A stretch of 64,000 nucleotides of DNA. Source: Scandinavium sp036409475 (GTDB lineage: Bacteria > Pseudomonadota > Gammaproteobacteria > Enterobacterales > Enterobacteriaceae). Both the position numbers and the translations under genes were made by a program. Position 1 is the stretch's first letter. Each line of letters starts with the position of its first letter. Below are positions 1 through 7,788 of the stretch, in pieces. The DNA is taken from positions 51,753 through 115,752 of the forward strand of contig NZ_JAYRCK010000017.1 in assembly GCF_036409475.1 (NCBI RefSeq). The letters are read 5' to 3'. The notes under the pieces are model-generated. The model searched no databases. It saw only the letters and a program-made list of their open reading frames with translations, and was not told the origin of the DNA.

Positions 1-86
1 GGTAGCCGGAGTGGGACTTGAACCCACACAGCGCGAACGCCGAGGGATTTTAAATCCCTTGTGTCTACCGATTCCACCATCCGGCC
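1..86 (-). tRNA. leuZ: tRNA-Leu (anticodon UAA), 3' A cut by window edge
   Basis: The reverse complement folds as a class II leucine tRNA with a long variable arm. The seven-base acceptor strand GGCCGGA pairs with TCCGGCT, and the anticodon is UAA. The final A of CCA falls outside the window. It sits with tRNA-Cys and tRNA-Gly after pgsA, the same cluster as glyW-cysT-leuZ in E. coli. Confidence 0.95.
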
Positions 87-99
87 TCGGGAAATAAAG

Positions 100-173
100 T
101 GGAGGCGCGTTCCGGAGTCGAACCGGACTAGACGGATTTGCAATCCGCTACATAACCGCTTTGCTAACGCGCC
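100..173 (-). tRNA. cysT: tRNA-Cys (anticodon GCA)
   Basis: A 74-nt cloverleaf with encoded CCA reads on the minus strand. The acceptor is GGCGCGT and the GCA anticodon lies in the loop GATTGCAAATC. It is the middle gene of the three-tRNA cluster and is probably processed from one transcript with its neighbours. Confidence 0.96.
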
Positions 174-211
174 GATAGTGCTAACACCCGCAACTGCCGA
201 TGTTTTTAAAC

Positions 212-287
<76 letters not shown>

Positions 288-435
288 AGAATCAACCGAA
301 GTTAATCATTTGATTTTGTTACCGTCTGGCAAGCTGTGCTGCCGTTCGATGCGTTGCATTCTACTGACATGACGCAATGAGTCAACGATATTTTTCAACG
401 CACCGGATCGTTTGCTGAAATTTACGTCGAAACGA

Positions 436-984
436 TCACTGATCAAGCAAATCCCCACGCGCGGCATTCAGATACTGGAACATCGACCACAGCGTCAGGA
501 CCGCAGCGACCATAAACAGGCCTATCCCCGCCCACTCTACCCACTCATTCGGACGCCACAACATCCACACCAGCGCAGCCATTTGAGCAGTCGTTTTCAC
601 TTTGCCAATCCACGATACCGCCACGTTGCTACGCTTACCCAATTCCGCCATCCATTCGCGCAGAGCAGAAATGATGATTTCACGGGCGATCATGGTCGCG
701 GCGGGCAATGTGACCCACCATGCGTGGTAATGCTCCGCCACCAGCACCATCGCAATGGCAACCATCACCTTGTCCGCCACCGGATCAAGAAACGCGCCAA
801 AACGGGTACTCTGATTCCAGCGACGAGCCAGGTAGCCGTCAAACCAGTCGGTGATAGCGGCAACGAAGAAAATCAGTGCGCACAGGAAAGGAGCCCAGGT
901 GAAAGGCAGATAGAACGCCAACACAAAAAATGGGATCAGCACAACACGGAACAGGGTGAGCAACGTAGGGATATTAAATTGCAT
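436..984 (-). CDS. pgsA: CDP-diacylglycerol--glycerol-3-phosphate 3-phosphatidyltransferase
   Basis: This integral inner-membrane enzyme makes phosphatidylglycerophosphate, the committed step to phosphatidylglycerol and cardiolipin. The 182-aa protein carries the complete CDP-alcohol phosphatidyltransferase signature: D49-G50-x2-A53-R54-x8-G63-x3-D67-x3-D71. These are the metal- and CDP-binding residues. Several hydrophobic helices surround the motif. It lies 55 bp after uvrC on the same strand, followed by the tRNA cluster, as in E. coli. Length and start (MQFNIPTLL) match the family. Confidence 0.97.
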   Translation of the reverse strand: MQFNIPTLLTLFRVVLIPFFVLAFYLPFTWAPFLCALIFFVAAITDWFDGYLARRWNQSTRFGAFLDPVADKVMVAIAMVLVAEHYHAWWVTLPAATMIAREIIISALREWMAELGKRSNVAVSWIGKVKTTAQMAALVWMLWRPNEWVEWAGIGLFMVAAVLTLWSMFQYLNAARGDLLDQ

Positions 985-1039
985 GGCGACGGTAACTATC
1001 TGTTGTCAGTAAAATTAGCCCTATGTTGCTACAGAGCCC

Positions 1040-2872
1040 CTAATGTTTCAACGAGTAGAAGATCTTTTCTGCCAGACCGTGCGAAATGCCCGGCACTTTG
1101 GCAATATCTTCGACGCTCGCATTTTGTAAACCTTGCAGCCCGCCCATATATTTCAACAACATCTGGCGGCGCTTCGGCCCCACGCCTTCAATCGTCTCAA
1201 GCGAACTGGTGCTTTTCACTTTCGCCCGTTTTTTACGGTGTCCGCTGATGGCATGATCGTGCGACTCATCCCGGATATGCTGGATAACATGCAGCGCCGG
1301 GGAGTCAGACGGCAAATTGAAGCCCTCACCTTCCGGCTCGAAGAACAGCGTTTCCAGCCCCGCTTTACGGTCACTGCCCTTCGCCACGCCTAACAACAGC
1401 GGATGATGCTTATCCCAGGTCACGTCCAGCTCCGCGAAAACCTGCTTCGCTTGCCCCAACTGACCTTTGCCGCCATCAATCAGAATCACGTCGGGAATTT
1501 TGCTTTCTTCAATGGCTTTGCCATAACGACGACGCAACACCTGATTCATCGCCGCGTAATCATCGCCCGGCGTTATCCCGGTGATGTTATAGCGCCGGTA
1601 TTCAGCCCGCAGCGGGCCATTACTGTCAAAGACCACGCAGGAGGCGACCGTTTGTTCGCCCATTGTATGGCTGATATCAAAGCATTCCATACGCTTCACT
1701 TCCGGCAGCTTCAGGGTTGTTGCCAGCGCCTGCAAGCGTTGAGTGATCGTGGACTGTTGCGCAAGTTTAGTCACCAACGCCGTGGCGGCATTCGTCCGTG
1801 CCAGTTTCAGATAACGAGCACGATCGCCACGCGGCTTGGTTTGAATATTGATGCGTCTCCCGGCAAGTTCCGTCAGGGAATCCGCCAGCAGCGTTTTATC
1901 GCCTAAATTAAAGTCGAGCAGGATCTCGCTCGGCAGCGTACGTGCCTGGCTACCTTGCAAATAGAATTGCCCCACGAAAGTTTCAACCACTTCCGCTGGT
2001 TCGGTTCCGCCCGGCACTTTCGGGAAGTAGCTGCGGCTACCCAGCACTTTCCCCTGACGGATAAAGAGCACGTGGACACAGGCCATTCCGCCATTAAAGG
2101 CCACGCCGATAACGTCGAGATCATCACCTTCATTCGAGACGAATTGTTTTTCGGTTACCCGACGCACCGCCTGGATCTGGTCACGAATTCGCGCTGCTTC
2201 TTCGAACGCTAACGCCTGGCTGGCCTTTTCCATACGCGCCACCAGCTGATTCACCACTTGCTCATCTTTACCCGCAAGGAATAAGCGCACGTAGTCCACC
2301 TGCTGCGCGTACTCTTCTTCGCTCACCAACCCAGCAACGCACGGCCCCAGGCAGCGGCCAATCTGATATTGCAGGCAGGGGCGCGAGCGGTTGCGATAGA
2401 CGCTGTTCTCGCACTGGCGAATGGGGAAGATTTTTTGCAGCAGCGCAAGCGTTTCACGCACAGCGTAGCCATTCGGGAACGGGCCGAAATATTCACCTTT
2501 GGCGTGTTTGGCGCCACGGTGCATCGCCAGCCGCGGGTGGGTATCACCGCTCAGGAAAATAAACGGATAGGATTTGTCGTCACGCAACAACACGTTATAG
2601 CGCGGCTGATACAGCTTGATGTAGTTATGTTCAAGCAGCAGCGCTTCAGTTTCGGTGTGGGTGACAGTGACGTCTATCTGGGCAATCTGCGCCACCAGAG
2701 CTTCCGTTTTGCGCGAGGCAAGATTGCTGCGGAAGTAGCTGGACAGGCGTTTTTTCAGATCTTTGGCTTTACCCACATAAATAACCGTGCCGCCGGCATC
2801 GTACATACGATAGACGCCAGGCTGACTGGTCACGGTTTTCAGAAAGGCTTTTGAATCAAAAACATCACTCAC
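1040..2872 (-). CDS. uvrC: Excinuclease ABC subunit C (UvrC)
   Basis: UvrC makes both incisions flanking a lesion in nucleotide excision repair, after UvrA2B loading. Visible in order: an N-terminal GIY-YIG nuclease (GVYRMYD then IYVGKAKDLKKRL), a UVR helix pair that contacts UvrB, an RNase H-like C-terminal nuclease (ECFDISH; ILIDGGKGQLGQA), and tandem helix-hairpin-helix motifs at the end (IEGVGPKRRQ). I chose the GTG at 2872, giving 610 aa and a SDVFDSKAFLKTV start like E. coli, not the longer ATG frame. This GTG overlaps the uvrY stop as GTGA, so the genes are translationally coupled. Confidence 0.96.
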   Translation of the reverse strand: MSDVFDSKAFLKTVTSQPGVYRMYDAGGTVIYVGKAKDLKKRLSSYFRSNLASRKTEALVAQIAQIDVTVTHTETEALLLEHNYIKLYQPRYNVLLRDDKSYPFIFLSGDTHPRLAMHRGAKHAKGEYFGPFPNGYAVRETLALLQKIFPIRQCENSVYRNRSRPCLQYQIGRCLGPCVAGLVSEEEYAQQVDYVRLFLAGKDEQVVNQLVARMEKASQALAFEEAARIRDQIQAVRRVTEKQFVSNEGDDLDVIGVAFNGGMACVHVLFIRQGKVLGSRSYFPKVPGGTEPAEVVETFVGQFYLQGSQARTLPSEILLDFNLGDKTLLADSLTELAGRRINIQTKPRGDRARYLKLARTNAATALVTKLAQQSTITQRLQALATTLKLPEVKRMECFDISHTMGEQTVASCVVFDSNGPLRAEYRRYNITGITPGDDYAAMNQVLRRRYGKAIEESKIPDVILIDGGKGQLGQAKQVFAELDVTWDKHHPLLLGVAKGSDRKAGLETLFFEPEGEGFNLPSDSPALHVIQHIRDESHDHAISGHRKKRAKVKSTSSLETIEGVGPKRRQMLLKYMGGLQGLQNASVEDIAKVPGISHGLAEKIFYSLKH

Positions 2873-3525
2873 TGACTTGCTAACGACTCCGCATTGCACA
2901 GACCATGGCGAATTGCCAGGTGCGTCAGTTCGACATCGCCATGAATGTTTAATTTGCTAAACATACGATAGCGATAACTGTTCACCGTTTTAGGGCTGAG
3001 ATTCAGCTGTTCTGAGATCTCATTGACCTTCTGGCCTTTGGTGATCATCAGCATAATCTGCAATTCACGTTCAGACAAACTGGCGAACGGCGATTCTGTT
3101 TTTTCAGGCTCAATCTGGCTAAGCGCCATTTGCTGAGCAATGTCAGACGCGATGTAACGCTGACCGGCAAACACTGAACGAATTGCATTCACCACTTCTT
3201 GTGGTGCTGCGCCTTTGCTCAGATAGCCAGCGGCTCCTGCCTGCATGACTTTCGCCGGGAGCGGGTTTTCCGTATGAACGGTTAGCATGATGACTCGAGT
3301 ATCGGCCGTGGAGCGTGCGATTTTACGCGTCGCTTCAAGCCCACCGATGCCGGGCATGTTCATATCCATTAACACCACATCAACCGGGTTGCTACGGCAC
3401 CATTTCACCGCATCTTCACCACAGTTAACTTCACCGACAACTTTAATACCCTTTATATCTTCCAGAATGCGTCGTATCCCTGCGCGCACTAGCTCGTGGT
3501 CATCAACAAGAAGGACGTTGATCAA
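2869..3525 (-). CDS. uvrY: Response regulator UvrY of the BarA-UvrY system
   Basis: UvrY (218 aa) is the DNA-binding partner of the sensor kinase BarA and activates the CsrB/CsrC RNAs that titrate CsrA. That role is family knowledge. The sequence shows a receiver domain with acidic D8-D9, phosphoacceptor D54 (VVLMDMNMPG) and conserved K103. It is followed by a LuxR/NarL-type helix-turn-helix at about residues 147-210 (LSERELQIML to KTVNSYRYRM). It overlaps uvrC by 4 bp at its stop codon, the standard enterobacterial arrangement. Confidence 0.96.
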   Translation of the reverse strand: MINVLLVDDHELVRAGIRRILEDIKGIKVVGEVNCGEDAVKWCRSNPVDVVLMDMNMPGIGGLEATRKIARSTADTRVIMLTVHTENPLPAKVMQAGAAGYLSKGAAPQEVVNAIRSVFAGQRYIASDIAQQMALSQIEPEKTESPFASLSERELQIMLMITKGQKVNEISEQLNLSPKTVNSYRYRMFSKLNIHGDVELTHLAIRHGLCNAESLASQ

Positions 3526-3984
3526 AGGAATAATCTCCAGAATAGGGATAACGCTACTGTTTCTAAATTCGTCACCATATTAACGGGTTTTAACCTGCGG
3601 GGGAAACGCAAAAAAATGTTCCATTTAGGATTTGACTCATCTTTCTGGAAATTAGACGGTACAAAGACTGGAAACGACCACAAAACAGAGAGATACAACC
3701 ATCATTTTTTTTAAACACTTTTCTTCAAAAATTTTCTGAAAACGCAACATTTTGCATAGATGATAAATACGATGAGAAATATGTAACAATAATTAACCGG
3801 ACAGGAACCTGATTTCTACAAATAAGCCCATTCCCGCTGCGTAACCATCAAAATATTGTGTGTAAACACCTCTGATCAGAGAACAAAACTCAAGCACTCC
3901 CGCTTTATGCAAAGCCTGTGGTATACTGCGCGCCCTTTACCGTTACATCCCGCGTAAACGCGCAGAAATCCAACGAGGAAATAG
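3526..3984. promoter_or_regulatory. uvrY-yecF divergent intergenic region with yecF promoter
   Basis: This 459-bp gap separates divergent genes and must hold both promoters. For yecF, an extended -10 is readable at 3917-3927 (TGTG then TATACT at 3922-3927), about 60 bp before the start. The uvrY side is AT-rich with several possible -10 boxes, and I could not choose one. I see no further reading frame or RNA gene. Confidence 0.5.
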
Positions 3985-4209
3985 ATGAGCACTCCTGATT
4001 TTTCCACTGCTGAAAATAATCAACAACTGTCCCAGGAAGTCTCCTGCATGAAAGCGTTGCTGACGCTGATGCTGCAGGCGATGGGCCAGGCAGACGCCGG
4101 GCGTGTGATTATTAAGATGGAGAAGCAAATCGCGCAGATGGAAGATGAAGCACAGGCGGCCGTATTTTCCAGCACCGTTAAGCAAATTAAACAAGCTTAC
4201 CGTCAGTAA
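3985..4209 (+). CDS. yecF: DUF2594 family protein YecF
   Basis: This small, soluble, acidic 74-aa protein of unknown function belongs to the DUF2594 family and is conserved beside sdiA and uvrY in enterobacteria. The sequence is helical and Met/Gln-rich with a conserved C-terminus (FSSTVKQIKQAYRQ). An AACGAGGAA ribosome site precedes the ATG. It converges with sdiA, and the two stops are 61 bp apart. Confidence 0.93.
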   Translation: MSTPDFSTAENNQQLSQEVSCMKALLTLMLQAMGQADAGRVIIKMEKQIAQMEDEAQAAVFSSTVKQIKQAYRQ

Positions 4210-4270
4210 TGGTGCACCGGCTGCTCAGGGCAGCCGGTTCTGCGTCTGGCACGCAGAACGTCGGTGGCGA

Positions 4271-4993
4271 TCAGATGATGCCGATCGCCGCAGCATAGCA
4301 GGCAATCTGGGTTTTGTTCGGCGCGTTAAATTTCTTCTGCATATTCTTTTGATGAAAGTTCACGGTATTCTCAGAAATCGACAGGATGATTGAGATTTCC
4401 GCTGACGTTTTCCCTTCGGCAGTCCACTTCAAAATTTCCAGTTCACGCTTGCTGAATTTCATTTCCGGCGCCATCACCGTCGTATCTTCCTGACGCACCA
4501 ACGCCCCAAGGCTCATCGCCATTAACGCCTGCAGACGCAGCTCTGTCTCCGCATCCGAATAGGGATTTTCCTGGTTGCTTTCCCGCGAAACCGATAAAAA
4601 ACCCAGCGCACGATTAGGTAGCATTAATGACTGAGTCATCCCCTTGCGCAGGCCATGGTCGCGAGCTGCATCCCATAAATCCGGCGCGTCGCGGAATAAG
4701 CGGTCGTTCCACGGCAAATGCCCATTCTGGTAATTCTCCGCTTTTAATACCGGGTCGATGGCAAAATAGTTTTCGGCGTGATAATGCGCCATCCAGTCTT
4801 TGGGATAGGTCGTTTGCAGCGAAAGTTTGGGGCGAGTAAAAGGCACAGGATGTCGTACACAAAGTGCGAACCAGTCATATTCCAGCGCGTGTGCCTGCTG
4901 CTGCAATATCGTATAGACCTGTTCGTTTGTCGCGGCAATCTGAAATTGCTGCGAGATATCCTTCCGCCACTGGAAAAAATCGATGTCCCTCAT
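4271..4993 (-). CDS. sdiA: LuxR-type acyl-homoserine-lactone receptor SdiA
   Basis: SdiA senses acyl-homoserine lactones made by other species and regulates transcription. The 240-aa protein has an N-terminal autoinducer-binding domain with the expected pocket residues W67, Y71, D80 and W95. A C-terminal LuxR helix-turn-helix follows (FSKRELEILKWTAEGKTS to NTVNFHQKNMQKK). No luxI-type synthase gene is visible in the window, fitting an orphan receptor. The 277-bp upstream gap to tcyN is AT-rich and probably holds its promoter. Confidence 0.96.
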   Translation of the reverse strand: MRDIDFFQWRKDISQQFQIAATNEQVYTILQQQAHALEYDWFALCVRHPVPFTRPKLSLQTTYPKDWMAHYHAENYFAIDPVLKAENYQNGHLPWNDRLFRDAPDLWDAARDHGLRKGMTQSLMLPNRALGFLSVSRESNQENPYSDAETELRLQALMAMSLGALVRQEDTTVMAPEMKFSKRELEILKWTAEGKTSAEISIILSISENTVNFHQKNMQKKFNAPNKTQIACYAAAIGII

Positions 4994-5270
4994 ACCAACG
5001 AGAAAACCCCTGATTAATAATCATTATTATGAATACATAAGGCTAACATATAATCATTATTTATATGTATAAAATATCGCAGTCGTGAAAAATAATCTGA
5101 AATGATTGTCTGACCCCAAACAAACTCGTGGATAAAACCGTTGTGCGATGCGGCCTGAGCAATAAGCCCACTGTTATAAAGGCTATCTCATTCCTTAAAT
5201 CAAATTGAATGATTCAGGATGAAAGCGGCCTGATAATCAGACCGCCAGGTTTTGCTGCATAGGGAGAGTT

Positions 5271-6023
5271 TTACTGCATGAGGAATTTTTCGAGGAACTG
5301 ACGCGTGCGCGGTTGTTGAGGATTGGCGAACAGCGATTTGGCCTCGCCTTGTTCAACAATACGCCCCTGGTCCATGAAAATGGCCCGATCGGCCACATCG
5401 CGGGCGAAGCTCATTTCATGGGTCACAATCACCATGGTGCGCTTCTCTTGCGCCAGTTGGCGAATAGTGTTGAGCACTTCGCCCACCAGCTCAGGATCCA
5501 GCGCCGAGGTAGGTTCGTCGAATAAAATAACATCCGGGCGCATCGCTAACGCACGAGCTATCGCCACACGTTGCTGCTGCCCGCCGGAAAGACGGCGAGG
5601 ATAGCTGGTCTCTTTGCCCGACAGCCCTACTTTCGCCAGTAGCTCACGCGCTCGTGTCGTTGCTTCGGTTTTGTTCTCGCCTTTGACGATCACCGGCCCT
5701 TCAATGATGTTCTCCAGCACCGTACGATGCGGGAACAAGTTGAAGTTCTGGAACACAAAGCCCACGTGTTGACGAAGCGTACGGATCAGCCCCTTTTGCT
5801 GACTCAGCGGACGAGCGGTATCAATGGTGATATCGCCTACCCGAATCGTGCCGCTTTCAGGTTGTTCCAGCAGGTTAATGCTACGTAAAAGCGTGGTTTT
5901 CCCCGAGCCGCTTGGCCCGATAATCGCCACCACTTCGCCCTCTTTCACTTCCAAATCGATCCCGTGTAACACGGTCTGACCATGGAATTTTTTCACCAGG
6001 TTTTTGACGTCAATAGCACTCAT
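5271..6023 (-). CDS. tcyN: Cystine ABC transporter ATP-binding protein
   Basis: The 250-aa ATPase energises L-cystine uptake with permease TcyL and binding protein TcyJ (older names YecC, YecS, FliY). All nucleotide-binding motifs are intact: Walker A GPSGSGKTT, Q-loop FQNFNLFP, signature LSGGQQQRVAIARA, Walker B VILFDEPTSALDP and the switch His in VTHEM. Its ATG overlaps the tcyL stop by 4 bp, indicating one transcript. The Cys-associated role comes from E. coli; the sequence itself shows a polar amino-acid ABC ATPase. Confidence 0.95.
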   Translation of the reverse strand: MSAIDVKNLVKKFHGQTVLHGIDLEVKEGEVVAIIGPSGSGKTTLLRSINLLEQPESGTIRVGDITIDTARPLSQQKGLIRTLRQHVGFVFQNFNLFPHRTVLENIIEGPVIVKGENKTEATTRARELLAKVGLSGKETSYPRRLSGGQQQRVAIARALAMRPDVILFDEPTSALDPELVGEVLNTIRQLAQEKRTMVIVTHEMSFARDVADRAIFMDQGRIVEQGEAKSLFANPQQPRTRQFLEKFLMQ

Positions 6024-6688
6024 TTTGGATCACGCTCCTGGCGGTTGAGCTGGTTTTCAAAGTAGTTCTGCAGCGCAGAAAGCACTGTCGCCATCACCCA
6101 GTAAATCAGCGAAGCGGCCAGATACATGGTGAACACTTCCAGCGTGCGCGAGGTGATCAGCTGCGCCTGACGGAACAGCTCAGGCACTTGAATGGTCGCC
6201 GCCAGCGAGGTGTCTTTCACCAGGCTGATAAAGCTGTTAGACAGCGGCGGCAACGCCACACGTGCAGCCTGCGGGAGGATCGCACGACGCAGCGTTTGCC
6301 ATGGCGTCATCCCGATGCTCGCCGCGGCTTCCCATTGCCCTTTATCGATTGACGAGATAGCCGCACGAAGCGTTTCTGACGTGTACGCCGCGGTATTGAG
6401 CGACAGGCCAATCATCGCCGCCGGAATCGGGTCCAGCTCAATGCCAAACTGCGGCAGGCCGTAGTAAATCATGAACAGTTGAGCGATAAGCGGCGTGCCG
6501 CGAAAAATAGAGGTATAAAACCGCGCCAGCCAACGCACCGGCCCAATCGGCGACATGCGCATCAGCGCCAGCACAAACCCCAGCACTAAACCAAAAAACA
6601 TCCCGCCGATGCTGAGCTGAAGGGTAAACACCGCCCCTTTCAGCAGATACGGCAGTGAGTCGATAACCAGTTGGATACTTTCTTGCAT
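6020..6688 (-). CDS. tcyL: Cystine ABC transporter permease
   Basis: Inner-membrane permease of the HisMQ/GlnP type with about five hydrophobic helices and the EAA loop that contacts the ATPase (GQWEAAASIGMTPWQTLRRAILPQA). I start it at the internal ATG of MQESIQLVIDSL, giving 222 aa as in E. coli; the longer frame adds six residues. It begins 14 bp after dcyD and overlaps tcyN by 4 bp. Confidence 0.95.
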   Translation of the reverse strand: MQESIQLVIDSLPYLLKGAVFTLQLSIGGMFFGLVLGFVLALMRMSPIGPVRWLARFYTSIFRGTPLIAQLFMIYYGLPQFGIELDPIPAAMIGLSLNTAAYTSETLRAAISSIDKGQWEAAASIGMTPWQTLRRAILPQAARVALPPLSNSFISLVKDTSLAATIQVPELFRQAQLITSRTLEVFTMYLAASLIYWVMATVLSALQNYFENQLNRQERDPK

Positions 6689-6702
6689 TATGGTGTTCTT
6701 AC

Positions 6703-7689
6703 TCAAACATGAGGATGGTAAGCGAACAGCGCCGGAGCACCGCCCGTGTGAACAAACAGGATTGGGCCTTCATCTTTAAAGCGTTTCTGGCTGATACCGT
6801 CTATCAGCCCGGCCATCGCTTTGCCAGTGTAAACAGGGTCGAGCAAAATGCCTTCCAGGCGCGCCAGAAGCTTAACGGCTTCCATCCCTTCGTCATTCGG
6901 CGTGCCGTAGCCCGGAGCAAAATAGTCATCCCACAGCGTGATATCTGCTCTGGCTTTCAACTCCAGACTTTCCGCTACAGCCTGCTGCAACGTCACCACT
7001 TTCGGTTTTTGGTCGGCAATGCTACGGGAAACCGTCACGCCAATGAGTTCCACATCTGGCATCAGCTGTTCTAACCCCACCGCGAGGCCCGCATGCGTGC
7101 CTGCGCTTCCGGAAGCCACCACCACGGAAGAAAGCGACACCGCGCCTTCACACTGCTGCGCAATCTCAAGCGCGCTTTCCACATAACCGAGCGCACCAAG
7201 CGCATTGGAACCGCCAACAGGAATGACATAAGGACGAAAACCTTGCGCTTCGACACGCGTCGCCAGCTCTTCCAGTTGGCGGTTAGGATCGGTCAGCGCG
7301 TCACACATCTCGACCTGTGCGTTAAACAGATCAAGCATCAGACGGTTGCCGTTAGTCAGGTAGTTTTCGGCTTTGGTGCCAATTGGGTTTTCCAGCAACG
7401 CCACACAGTTAAGGCCCAGCTTCGCGGCCACTGCGGCAGTCTGACGTACGTGGTTCGACTGGATTGCACCGGCGGTAATCAGCGTATCTGCGCCTTCGCG
7501 TAGCGCATCGGCGGCCAGAAACTCCAGCTTGCGCAGTTTATTGCCCCCCAGCGCCATTGGCGTCACATCATCACGCTTGATGAAAATATCGCGTCCCAGA
7601 TAGTCAGAGAAACGAGGCAGGTACTCCAACGGCGTAGGTGCGCCGATAAATTCCAGACGCGGGAAACGAGTTAGATTTTGCAGTGACAT
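6703..7689 (-). CDS. dcyD: D-cysteine desulfhydrase
   Basis: This PLP enzyme degrades D-cysteine to pyruvate, sulfide and ammonia, and is a fold type II member related to ACC deaminase. The 328-aa form starts at MSLQNLTRFP, preceded by AGGAGCTGCT. The PLP lysine is K51 in GGNKLRKLEF. The phosphate-binding glycine cluster reads VASGSAGTHAG. It is the first gene of the dcyD-tcyL-tcyN run. In E. coli it directly follows tcyJ, but here a large foreign-looking gene lies between them, so dcyD probably needs a promoter in the 99-bp gap upstream. Confidence 0.95.
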   Translation of the reverse strand: MSLQNLTRFPRLEFIGAPTPLEYLPRFSDYLGRDIFIKRDDVTPMALGGNKLRKLEFLAADALREGADTLITAGAIQSNHVRQTAAVAAKLGLNCVALLENPIGTKAENYLTNGNRLMLDLFNAQVEMCDALTDPNRQLEELATRVEAQGFRPYVIPVGGSNALGALGYVESALEIAQQCEGAVSLSSVVVASGSAGTHAGLAVGLEQLMPDVELIGVTVSRSIADQKPKVVTLQQAVAESLELKARADITLWDDYFAPGYGTPNDEGMEAVKLLARLEGILLDPVYTGKAMAGLIDGISQKRFKDEGPILFVHTGGAPALFAYHPHV

Positions 7690-7788
7690 AGCAGCTCCTG
7701 TTTTCTTTTTATTATGCACACAGTTGCCCGCGAAAATAAGTCTCCTGTCCTGCCCCAGTTTCAAGAGGGTTCCCGGAGTGTAAATAGC

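Noticed and set aside
412..1248. 278-aa plus-strand frame over pgsA
   Set aside because: It is antisense to pgsA and the uvrC end, both clear by motif; its basic, low-complexity sequence matches a shadow frame.
4271..5270. SdiA region examined for a luxI-type synthase
   Set aside because: No synthase frame lies nearby; an orphan receptor is normal for enterobacteria.
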